Assembly: GCA_950295325.1 (NCBI GenBank)
Contig: OX485803.1
Span: forward strand, 45,337,554 to 45,401,553
Direction: 5' to 3'
Source: Polytrichum commune
Taxonomy: Eukaryota > Streptophyta > Polytrichopsida > Polytrichales > Polytrichaceae
Length of the DNA stretch: 64,000 bases
Each line of letters starts with the position of its first letter. The stretch's first letter is position 1. Shown piece after piece: positions 37,200 through 47,454 of this stretch. The notes below the pieces were generated by a model. The model was not told the DNA's origin and made no database searches. It worked only from the letters and a program-made list of their open reading frames with translations. Position numbers and translations under genes: made by a program.

Positions 37200-38010
37200 C
37201 TTTGACCAAGAAACCTACGACTTCTGTCTCAAAAATCTAGGAAATAACAAAGCCTCAGGCCCTGACAAAATTCCCAATTCAATTCTAAAAAATATGCCCC
37301 CACGTTTCCACAAACTACTCTTCCTATTCTTTAAACAATGCTACAAATAAAAACAAATTCCCACATCATGGAAAACTAGCCTAACAGTCTTATTATATAA
37401 AAAAAGAAAATCCATCACATCTTACAAACCACAGGCCTATTGCACTAGCTAACATCATATATAAACTTTATACAAACACATTAACTTCTATACTATCCGC
37501 ATACGAAGAAAAACACCAAATACTACATGATAGTCAAGAAGGATTCAGAGCAGAAAGAAGTACCTCTAGACAAATTCAATTACTTATCGCAGCACTAGAA
37601 GACGCAAGATTTACGAATCAAGACATAAACATACTATGTATTGACTTCAAAAATGCCTTCGGCTCCATTGACCATCCCAGACTCTTAGCCATAATGGAAG
37701 ATCTAGAATATCCCACTGACTCCATACACCTCATAGGAAACATATACGCAAAATCCTCCACCATATATATCGGGGAACACTTCGACAAAACCTTACCGAT
37801 CCCTATCCAAAGAGGTACAATACAGGGAGACACTCTCAGCCCATACTTATTTATAATATTTTTAGAACCCCTCCTTAGATGGTTACAACAAGGGGACAAT
37901 GGATATACTTTTGGTACATCCAAAATCAAAATCTCATCAGCAGCATATGCAGATGACCTAGCGGCAATTGCCAACAAACTATAATCATTACAAACACAAC
38001 TAAACAAGTT
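37200..38010 (+). pseudogene. Reverse transcriptase domain of LINE ORF2
   Basis: NKASGPDKIPNSIL (motif 0/1), SQEGFRAERSTSRQIQ, IDFKNAFGSIDH (motif A, catalytic Asp), RGTIQGDTLSPYLFIIFLEP (motif B) and AAYADDLAAI (motif C) are all present. At least two frame changes occur before 37.5 kb, then one more at about 38.0 kb. The catalytic residues themselves are conserved. Confidence 0.9.
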
Positions 38011-39645
38011 AGACAAATTCTGTGAATGGGCATGAATGGATATCGGAATACCCAAGTGTGTAGTGACTGGATGCCCAAAAAATCCAAACTGAACCCCATA
38101 ACCTTCAAGGCCCTAATCCAAGCTACTAACATAAATTATCGAAACCAACCTATACCAACCCTACATCAACACGAACCATACACCTATCTAGGAATAAACC
38201 TTGCACCCTCACTCAAATAGAAAACACAAATAAATACCACTACAGCTAAAGTAATCAAACAATACCAAGCTCTCGTTACATGCCCATCAACTATGAAACA
38301 AAAAATCAATATGGCAGATACAGTCATACGTGCTGGAATAGCATACAACTTCTACGCAGTACCATATTCCATACCGGCTATCAAAAAACTTGACAAAAGA
38401 ATCATAGCACTCCATAAAATGATATGCGGAATATCCAAATGTACATCTAACATTGCTACACAACTCCCGCATAACCTATTCGGCATCGAAGCATTCTCAC
38501 TACAAAATGCCTATTTAAGATGTATTGGAGAACAACTACAAAATGCCCTAAATGATAAAGGAAGAATTGGCAAAATCTATGCCGGCCTAATACAACACAT
38601 ACTTGCCAAATATGGAGGATCTAAGGATATAACCCGCATTAAATACCACCACTGTGTCAGATCACCTATCACTATAACATTATTCTTGCTCAAGCATAAA
38701 GCCGGAGTCCACCTAAAAAGTACAATAAACAACTTCCTATTAAATTCATCCCCACTCGAAACTGCGTGGACTCAAGAAGCACAAGAACTACACGGTCTAA
38801 GCCCAAACACTTCACTTAAATTACTACACAAATTGCTAGTACATAATATAATAACACTAGACCAAATAACCATACCTAATGGCACCACTCTAATGAACTC
38901 AGACGAATTTAAAATCTACCACTCCAACCCTTCTAAACTCATCAAAAGTGTACTAAACATTGCTAACCAACTATTTTGTCATCCACCTTGTGACCATGAA
39001 TGCCCCCTAACATGTCAACACCACCATCCACCACGATCCCTCAAAACCAAATACATAATAAGACACTACAACATCCTACCTCATTTACCGACTCCCCCTA
39101 TACACCCTCCAAACCCTCCAAACCCTCCCATCCCCAATCTACCCCCTCCTCCCAACAACATGATTAAAAACCCCCGACAATTTCCCATACACAAAATACT
39201 CGATCACAAACAACGACAATCCAACGACCCTAACAGAATAAAAAGAACAGTCACATCATACTTATGCCAATGGACTACAACAAATAACAATACATATAAT
39301 AAATGGCAAACCCAAAGAGACTTATACCCCTATTGTGATGCCAACACAATCAACCACAATACCGACCTACTCTCCCAATACTACACGGGAAAACAACACA
39401 AACATTTCTTAAATATTATTAATGCCTACTTCTCCATAGAACAACAAAGAGACACAAGATACGTCACACCTACCACAATTATCCCACTGGCACACATTTT
39501 TATTAATGAATGCAATCCAGAAAATGACATCGAAACAAATTCTGACACTATCCAAATACAATTTGACGTCGCTCACATATACGAAGATAGGGGCCGACAC
39601 CTCATCACCATCCCAAAAACTAGATTAATATGGTTATGGCAATAA

Positions 39646-40257
39646 TATCAACAAACAAAACATTCCACTCACGGACTAGAACCACCTACCCAATCATTCG
39701 AAACTGAAATTGTATGGCTATACCAAAGATACAAATATCGCATTCCGAAAAATGACCCACTCAAACGAGCCCAACATACAATTCCAACCCCAATATTAGA
39801 TCTCCTAATAACCACATTTAATATCAACCACTCATATTTCTCATCCCCAGTTACATGCCCCACACAATTCACCCAATTCTACTCACCATTCTCACGAGAC
39901 ATAATATTTGGATCCCTCGGGAAAGCGTTTGACCATAAATGGCAAGGAATTGGCTACGCCCACCCCCACAACGCAACGGAATTACAACAAGCTATCCATT
40001 GGGCTCGCCTGGCAGCCAAAAATGACCCATATACAATCACTATACTCATATCACCGGATACTAATTGGTACAAAAACTTCAACCCATACATAGGTCCATT
40101 CCAAGACACGCACGTTATCGCCCACTTTGCCGCCGACACGATCACATATGAAGAACCCACAATACCCCCAAAACTCAATACTACAAGGAAAGAACCATCT
40201 ACCATACAAATATTCTGCATCCATCACCAAACCAACAACATTGGTACTTACGAACAA
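39646..40257 (+). other. ORF2 segment between RT and RNase H, possibly methyltransferase-like
   Basis: In the same frame as the flanking domains. Contains FGSLGKAFDHKWQGIGYAHP, then WARLAAKNDPYTITILISPD and TNWYKNFNPY. The pattern FGSxGxAF...HP followed by a hydrophobic strand resembles phage-type N6-adenine or PCIF1-like methyltransferase layouts. The catalytic (N/D)PP(F/Y/W) motif would be replaced by AHPH. This is a tentative reading. Confidence 0.3.
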
Positions 40258-40469
40258 ATGAAGCAACTCAAGGACCTAGCAAATAATCTCCAAATAACAC
40301 AAAGTCACACCCAAATTGCACCATCCACCCCTTCAAATACCACTGTTAACCCCAGTAAAAAATGGTCTAAATTAAACTACCCACAAATAGTCGCACATAA
40401 CACCACACTTGCCTCACAACTCCCAAACTACCAGACAAATCTACCTCTAAAATTCCACCCACAATTTAG

Positions 40470-40900
40470 CTACTACACTGACGGTTCCTTTATAAAACCC
40501 AAAGAAATTGCCCCTGGAGTATGGAGAAGAGAAAGAGTTGGATATGGTATTTATAGCCCCAAAGGTTTAAATATTACCAAAAAACTGCATGGGCATCAAA
40601 ACATATTATGCGCAGAAATGATAGCTATATACAAAACAGTAAGAATAATCAATACACAATATCCTAACGAACCCGCATTCATATTCACAGATAGTTTAAA
40701 CGTATTATACCTACTCAACACACAAATTAAACACCCCACCCTTCATAATAACCACCCAGACCAAACCACACTTGCCTCCATGGTACAAATTCTTCAACAC
40801 CGGACACAACCAATCACATTATACAAAGTTAGAGCACACGTCAACATTGACGGCAACGAAAAAACAGATAAATTAGCAAAAGAAGGATTAGAATTAGAAC
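40470..40900 (+). pseudogene. RNase H domain of LINE ORF2
   Basis: YYTDGSF (first Asp), ILCAEMIAIYKTV (Glu), FIFTDSLNVLYLL (second Asp) and GNEKTDKLAKEG (last Asp) give the full D-E-D-D set of RNase HI. Presence of RNase H places the element with I-, Tad-, R1- or Dualen-type LINEs rather than typical plant L1 (although some plant L1 lineages carry an archaeal-type RNase H). Confidence 0.85.
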
Positions 40901-41179
40901 ACAAAATTGCCACACACTCATATGAACATGCCCACGCCACCCCATACTATTACCAAAAGGATGTATGGGCCTCGATGATAGACGTTCCAGACAAAGGCCC
41001 AGTCAAATTTTTAGAGAAACAAATTAAAAAATATGATAGGGAAAATAACCTAGCAATCATGGCCACACAAACCCCCAACACTTGTAAATGGACAAAAAAT
41101 GTAGACATAGACAAAGAGCTGTCGAACGAATTTTGGGAAAATCCTTCAATCACCGACAAACAAAATCATGCCTCATTAA

Positions 41180-41930
41180 ATTCCGCACAGGAAATTACAT
41201 GGGCAATGCTAGGAAACAGTTGTTCTTCAGCTGCCAAAGATATCCCTCTATTACGTGCCCCATATGTAACTCAAACGAACCAGATACATGGCTACATGTA
41301 CTACTTACATGTAAACATCAACATATACACTCACTTCGAGTTAAAAGACATAACAAAGCAGTTGGGGAAATTAGGAAACTTCTAATCTCATCCGAAAAAT
41401 CCCGATGTTTTACTCTCATGAATGCTGGCACCTTCAATAACAATCCTCAAGAAAACACAGTTCCCAATTGGCTACTCCCTTGCACATGTGGTACACAAAG
41501 ATGCCACTGTAACGCAAGATTTAGACATGATATCCTTTGTGTTAGGGGACTACCATATCAAAACGACCCTCCCGTAGACATTGACCCTAACCTCACCATA
41601 CAATTTATTGAATTCACATACTGCAATGACAAATTCTCCCCAGAAGCAGTTGAAGCAAAAAATATCAAATACAGACCACTAATTGCTAGTATCGCTTCCA
41701 GAGGATGGAAAATCGAACCACTTATTGTCATCACTGCTGGTGCCAGAGCTACTGCTCACATCCCATCTATGAAATTACTCAAGACTAATTTCAAAATGCC
41801 TATGCCTACCATCAAAAATACATTGAAAAATATTAATACCATCGCAATACAATATGCCATGTCTATCCTCCTCCACAAAAGGAGAATAGAAAACCACCAA
41901 CCGCTTCCCCTCACTCTAGACCCCCCATAA
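41180..41930 (+). pseudogene. CCHC knuckle and restriction-like endonuclease candidate of LINE ORF2
   Basis: KFRTGNYMGNARKQLFF leads into a CCHC knuckle (CPICNSNEPDTWLHVLLTC), a Cys-rich patch (PCTCGTQRCHC), then DPNLTIQFIEFTYCND and an AKNIKYRPL segment, then LIVITAGARA. The D...(I/V)EFTYC...K..KY.PL layout is that of the PD-(D/E)xK nuclease found at the C-terminus of RLE-type and Dualen LINEs. It is one frame away from the RNase H, by an indel near 41,170. The assignment rests on motif pattern only. Confidence 0.55.
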
Positions 41931-42110
41931 CTCAAAACTTAAAAGTTACAGGTAAGGGTCACTGGGTATAATGTTAGGAGTGGTTCCGTGTTACTGGTTT
42001 CTTGTGTCTAAAGTGTCTACTCTCGAAAGGGGGGAGTAGATCTTTTCCTCCATACCCTTGTCCTGTGGGCATGGGATTGGAGGTGAATCGAACAGACACT
42101 TAATTCACGT

Positions 42111-42129
42111 CGGTCTCCTCCGGAGACCG
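42111..42129 (+). other. 3'-terminal hairpin of the LINE
   Basis: CGGTCTCC-TCC-GGAGACCG: a perfect 8-bp stem with a 3-nt loop, five bases before the (TTA)n tail. Stem-loops in this position are recognised by the reverse transcriptase of several LINEs. Confidence 0.7.
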
Positions 42130-42133
42130 AAGT

Positions 42134-42156
42134 TTTATTATTATTATTATTATTAT
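42134..42156 (+). repeat. (TTA)n tail of the LINE
   Basis: Seven TTA units follow the 3' hairpin. A short tandem repeat in place of poly-A is typical of I-, CR1- and Dualen-like elements. It marks the 3' border. Confidence 0.85.
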
Positions 42157-43264
42157 GAACTTCCACTATCTTAGGGGTTGTTTACACCATGAACCCTGAA
42201 GTCGTCTCAAGGCCCTACAAAATTTGTGTGTGACTGTTGAACTCGTTCTGGGACCACTTCGGTTTACACAGAGGAAAAAATGTCAAGAGTGACCATGGAG
42301 TTCGAGGTCCTCAAAGACATATTTCAAGGCCTATATTATGCATTGGCATGGTCCAACAGGTTTCGTTATGAAAGAGGCAAAAGAGGTGGTCTAGTAGAAA
42401 AATGCAAGGGCCTATGGCAAAGAAATGTTGCTATAATAAAATTCTAATGGATTTTTTTATTTTAGAAATGTAGATACAATGGCGGCTCATTTTTATTACA
42501 TATTAACGTTATACTTTAAAACCACAGTAGAAAGCGTCGTTTTTTTGTAACATTCTCCCATTTCTCTTGCATCTTTGTTTTGGCATGATTTGGGTAATAG
42601 TGTGTCAAATTATTATTTTTAACATGGAGGGATATACTGCTAATCAAGATTCACATAGGAAGTCGCAAGGAGAGTGATCGCATAATTCACAATGAATGCA
42701 AGAAATGGCAAGTCTAATTTTCAAGAGTAACCAGACATTGCTTTTTCAAATGCTACATGAACCCAAACTACTCCCCCTCTTTATAGTGCATTTCACCCTC
42801 TTCCAAATACATCCATGTTCAATTTTTGTAAGGAGGACAATTAGAGAGTCATTTTAAAACTCTTGAGCTAGAATCTTGCAAGGAAAGAAAAAAGTGGCAG
42901 CAACAATAAAGAAGCAATTTGTTGGAAAGAAGAGAGGGCATCCAGCAAAAAAAAACGAAGAAGATGCAAAAAATCGACAAAAAAAATGTAATTGAGGTTG
43001 GCAAATCAGATTATAAAAAAATAAAAATAAAATTGCATCAAGTGATAAGATTTTGAATTGCATCACCTAATTGCTATTAGAAGCGAAATGGACAAGGAAT
43101 TTGCAAAAATTATAAACAAACAAGATGGATTTTTCAAACATGAGTTTATTTTTTTTTACAAAAAATGAATGTGATGAATACAGGTGAATGAGGTAGAGTG
43201 AGGTTGAATGCAATTATCTATAGGTTGTATGATGAAGCCATAAAAGGCCTTGGCCCTATGCCCC
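42157..43264. other. Gene-free spacer
   Basis: No gene. CTTAGGGGTTGTTTACACC at about 42,170 looks like a Tourist-type terminus but no partner end was found. Confidence 0.4.
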
Positions 43265-44436
43265 TCTTCTCCCACGGGTAGATCACTCTAAGGCATTTTT
43301 GTGCACCACGTGTGGCTTGGGGTCTTTTGTTTTGGGGCTATTTACCTTCAAGGGTTGAATTAAAGCCTCCCTAAAATTACTTAAATTTCAAAAATGGCCC
43401 ATTTGTTTGCACCCTTCCATTACTTATAGTGTCCAAGTCACTGCAATTTTTTGTACTCTATATCTCGGGGAGTTCACTAGACATGTATATATGTATACAC
43501 GTGCGTGACAAGGGTATTTATTCAAGGGGTATTTAATTATCCATCCTTAATTTTTTGTACCATATTATTATATAATTTGCTAATTTCTTTTTTTAAATGA
43601 CCCTATAATTACTTTTAAATTTGATGAAGCTCTAATTTTAAGCTAGGTATGTTCATTATAATTATTTGATTTTGCTCCAAAGGGTTTAAGAGCATTCAAA
43701 GTACTAAGTCACCAAAATCCAAGGCATAACAAGGTTTTACATTAAGAGTGTTCATAAACAGTTTCAACCAACAAAATCAGCCCATGTTCCTCAATCAAGT
43801 TACACACACAATTAAACACAACGATACTGAGTGTCAAAAAAAACAATTAAAAAACCAACAACAAAGCAAGCAAAAACAGGGTCCATGCAATAATGTAGAA
43901 GGGTATAGAGTTAATACTACAACATCCTGCTTGAAGCAGACAGACACAAGACCAACCAAAACTCCTCTAATTTATCTTGAGAAATTGTTTCTAGCATTTA
44001 AAAACACTAGCAAAATTGTTCATAGCAAATAAAAGGTGTCATGTTCACCTTGCAAAACAATTCCTAGCTTTTAAGAACACTAGTATATAATCAACAAATA
44101 ACGCATGCCTTTAATATCTGTAATTTGTTACGTCCCAACGCCCCAACTTCATCGCCATAGCCTTCAACGAGCTGTCTGCAAACGTTCTCCAAACTTGCAC
44201 TCCAGCTTCTTCATTGCCAAACATGTGGTGGAACCCTAGCGGAGGTGGTTAAGCAACAGGGACACCATCTTGCAAATTGATGTCACATGGAAATCTGCAA
44301 AGTCCAAAACGAGACAAAAAAGAGGACAAAAAGGGAATAAAAGGAAAAATAAATAAAATTCCTCTTAATGCCTTTTGAATGTCATCTAAATGAAACCAAA
44401 GTACTTTCTAGGAAAAACAGACTAAAAACATTGTTG

Positions 44437-45733
44437 CTAAGTCTGTCTAGCAACAAATTCATCCAGAGCCATTCCATCTACATGATCAATCTCATATACC
44501 TTAGTCAAAGGGTCCCTACTTAAAGTGACCGTGGATATAATGGCCTCAACATCTATCCAAAAACAATTTGTGTACTCGTATTTGAATTTGAACCTCCCGG
44601 ATGCGCTAATGAACCATTGCAGCAAAACCATGAGGGTAGGTTGGGAGTACCCTTTCTTACCATACTTCACCTGTGGCTTATTCTGAAGGTCGATGGGTTG
44701 CCTCGAAAGTCCCCACTTCATTCCTGACTGCCTTCTGATTTTCAGCACACCGCCGAGCATCCATTTTCCCTCATCCCCCCCACTCACACAACTTATGGGT
44801 CTACCTTCCTTAAGTAGATTGGCCCTTGTTCTCTTTTGGGCAACCTTCACAGCAGAGGTGAGCATTGTGCTAGTCCGTTGTTTGAAGTAAACACCGACGT
44901 CCGATCCAAGACCCAACAACATAGTTGTAGAAGACGATGTTGCAGTTAAATAATCGTCGTTGTTATTGAAGTATATAGAATTTCTCACCCGGGTTAATCT
45001 ATCCTTCGACAAGAATGGATTTCCATTCAGTTGGGAGACCAATGTTGACTTGTAAATTGAGTGGCCTTCGTAAGTCACAATTGACGAGATATTCTGTTGA
45101 ACTAGCGTTGTCGGAACTTGGTCATCATCTACGTCCAACATCTCTCGTAGGACATCACAAACCTTGTCTTCAACTTCGCCAACTACATCCACGTAATCAT
45201 CAACAATCTCGTCTTCCATTGTTTCGAGAGGGAACATGTTTATGTCCGGATTCTCGGCACATGTTGGGGCATTTGAAATGCATTGGTGGAGCACCTCTGA
45301 ATCTCCATCTTCTCCGGGCACTAGGCATCTTGTAGGGTTGTATGCCAAATGCTTTGGATCCAGCCGCTCCAAGTTCCATGGTTTTAAAAACCATTCTTTT
45401 TCACGAGCGTGGACCCGAGGGGGCCATATTTAGGACCCGAAGCACTTTCCGTGCTTCCTTTAAACCTTCTTTCAGAGCAGCGACTACATCAACATCAAAT
45501 GCGATGGAAGAATAATCACCAAGGTCGCATGGGTCCTCGCCATCACGGAGAGGGTGCAGTTGGGCCCACATATTCGTTATCTTTTTGTGCATGCGGCCGA
45601 ACTTGAGTCCGTTTTCTCCATACTCAATTCCCGACAGTTGGTTCAACGTATTAGCAGTACTCACAAGTTCGTGAAAGTCGTAGGCCCATTCTAATCCAAC
45701 CATTCCTCCAATTTTTGAAAAAAAATATCTCAC
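44437..45733 (-). pseudogene. Transposase gene of the inner element, C-terminal part
   Basis: Two overlapping frames join at about 45,410 (one-base shift: GPRS then EKEWFLKPWNLERLD). The first reads ELVSTANTLNQLSGIEYGEN... and NMWAQLHPLRDGEDPCDLGD. The second is 311 codons: an acidic segment (EDEIVDDYVDVVGEVEDKV), then a C-terminal domain ending GRFKFKYEYTNCFWIDVEAI and IDHVDGMALDEFVARQT. The last 130 residues are matched by a diverged copy at 50,705-51,172 on the plus strand. The conserved end suggests a folded domain of unknown function. Confidence 0.7.
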
Positions 45734-45953
45734 ACGAATATGACCCAGTCAAGTGTAAGGGCACTGCCAGATTTGGATACATATCCCAAAAGTGCACAAT
45801 TAAAAGTACCATGAAGGGGCAAGACACTTGTATGTCTAAAAAGCATTGTTGACTTACAAAGTGTTCCGTTTGGGTTAGAGGTTTAGAATTTCCACCACTC
45901 GAGTGATAGCCATGGTGAAACCATAGTTTCCATAAACAAAAAAAAAATGATAC

Positions 45954-46853
45954 CTTAGACACAAGAACCAATCGTCCTCGCAAATCAAGAGAAGGTGAAA
46001 AAAACATATCGATATAATCAGAGCAAATTTCTAGATACATCTCTGTACCTAGAGTACGCTCACTATGGACATCTACTAAAGTTCTAAGATCATGAAGACA
46101 TTGTCGTAGTTTCCGCTGACATATCCGTTGGGCGGACGCCCAATTCTGTCTATCGGTCCTTTGTACAACTTCTAGTTTCAAGCCATGCTAATCGTATGTG
46201 TATTTGTTGTACACTAATCCAATGTGCTCAAGGCAACATATATCTTGACCTAGATAGAGAGTCCAAACTGGAGAGTCAAGTGGGTTAATTAATTTTTTTC
46301 CATTATGGATATAGTCTTGGTCATGAAGACCCGAAGCATTCCCCATTGAATCTAAGCTAGTGGATAAAATCCAGCCTTCCTAGTCAATCTTTAGTCGAGA
46401 GCCAATGGTGCCCTTATAATCTTGCAGCATTAGTTGCCTACGTCTACTATCACCATCAGAAGCGTGTCCTACAATTGGACCGACAATGTCTACACACTTC
46501 TTTTTCCACAGAGACTCTGCTACGTTCCATTGATTCCACACCCAAGCTGCATCGAAACAGTTACAGATAGAATTTACGCAAAGGACAAGGCGGGGCAGTT
46601 TGTCGTGGAGTGGGTTTACCACTAGAACCCTGGCAAAACCCCCCACCTTATCAGTTCGAAACGCATCCACCACTTTATTATATCCCTCCTCACCAATCCC
46701 TACCGTAGGTTTATAATCAGAAATGCATCTATGATCATTCTGATGACCAAAAAATCCAGCCAACGTATCAAACTTTGCTTCCCAAGTCACTCTAGCGCGG
46801 ATTTTTGTTTCATCCTCGGCAATGATAACGGGAATTGTGTGGGAGTCCAAATT
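45954..46853 (-). pseudogene. Transposase gene of the inner element, probable catalytic part
   Basis: One frame broken by TAG at 46,380-46,382 and 46,188-46,190. It holds PVIIAEDETKIRARVTWE, DTLAGFFG, GPIVGHASDGDSRRRQLML, a segment around HNGKKLINPLDSPVW, then DRQNWASAQRI and LRTLVDVHSERTLG. The DE-(T)KI motif followed by SDGxSRR is reminiscent of the first and second catalytic Asp regions of P-element/THAP9-like RNase H-fold transposases. That link is a guess. AAG|GTATCA at 45,954 is a plausible splice donor, with an intron to about 45,75x. The upstream border is the insertion site of the 6.4-kb element. Confidence 0.65.
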
Positions 46854-47079
46854 CAACGGAAAGACGGAAATACGGAAATACGGATTCCATTTCCGTATTT
46901 TTCCTTGCTTATCTGAAGGTAATAGGGTCTCTTAGGTTAAAATTACTTGTACTAGGAAATAGGGTATTCTAACTCCGCCTTGTGCGGTAAAACGACTTAA
47001 AATAAGTACTATGACCGGTCCGTCAAATAGGATGGGCGGACCGTGTAATCATGATCCGAACCATTGGTCCAGACCAAGT

Positions 47080-47194
47080 AACGGACGCGCCAAGATTACC
47101 CAACGGACCGGAAGTGGCGGTTATAACGGGTTTATGACGGTTGGGGGAAGACCGTCGGAAAACCGTTATAACCGTTTTCCGTTAACCCAAACGG
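47080..47194 (+). promoter_or_regulatory. Cluster of AACGG (MSA/MYB core) motifs upstream of the 690-aa ORF
   Basis: Seven AACGG/CCGTT cores occur within 115 bp (47,080; 47,102; 47,125; 47,163; 47,172; 47,179; 47,190), including the palindrome AACCGTTATAACCGTT. AACGG is the core of plant M-phase-specific activator elements bound by three-repeat MYB proteins. A GATATTTA at about 47,206 could be a TATA-like box. Confidence 0.45.
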
Positions 47195-47454
47195 TAACAG
47201 GGGAGGGATATTTAGGAGTCCCTTCCTTCTCCTTCCCACTTTTTTCTGATTCACGAAAGGCAAACTTGCTGAGAGAACGAGTGGTGAGGTTGTTGTCATT
47301 TCGAGCCGCCAGCAGTTGGATTGCTGGGACTCAACACTTTTCAGTCACCGGCAGTTGGCTTGCCGGGACTCTGTAGCAATTAGACGGAAGAGAGGGAATC
47401 CGGAAGAGAGAGAGAGAGGAAGTGTGCAAGCCGGAAAGTTAGAAAGGGAGGAAA

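Larger units (their letters stand above)
34593..41930 (+). pseudogene. LINE ORF2 polyprotein, decayed
   Basis: About 2,400 codons interrupted by stops (for example 35,307, 36,105, 36,603, 37,135, 39,643) and by frame changes near 36.7-37.7, 38.0 and 41.17 kb. Domains in order: N-terminal leader with the 2A-like motif (34,851-34,895); APE endonuclease (35,540-36,300); reverse transcriptase (37,200-38,010, YADD at 37,946-37,957); connection region (38,293-39,642); an FGSLGKAF/AHP segment (39,900-40,230); RNase H (40,470-40,900); CCHC knuckle (41,253-41,330); C-terminal nuclease-like domain (41,500-41,800). Several stops fall where CAA, CAG or TGG would be expected, consistent with C-to-T decay. 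No single intact protein can be made from this copy. Confidence 0.88.
30288..42156 (+). mobile_element. Large non-LTR retrotransposon (LINE) with 2A-like peptide and candidate dual endonucleases
   Basis: The order is ORF1, a repeat-rich spacer, then ORF2 with 2A-like motif, APE endonuclease, reverse transcriptase, accessory segment, RNase H, CCHC knuckle and a C-terminal nuclease-like domain. A short 3' UTR ends in a hairpin and (TTA)n. Downstream of about 32.8 kb the plus strand is extremely G-poor and A/C-rich, unlike all neighbours. ORF1 is open but ORF2 is broken by many stops and several frameshifts, so this copy cannot move by itself. The domain set recalls the Dualen/RandI group known from Chlamydomonas, and this is an inference from motif order. 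The 5' limit is uncertain and may extend to about 28 kb. Confidence 0.85.
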
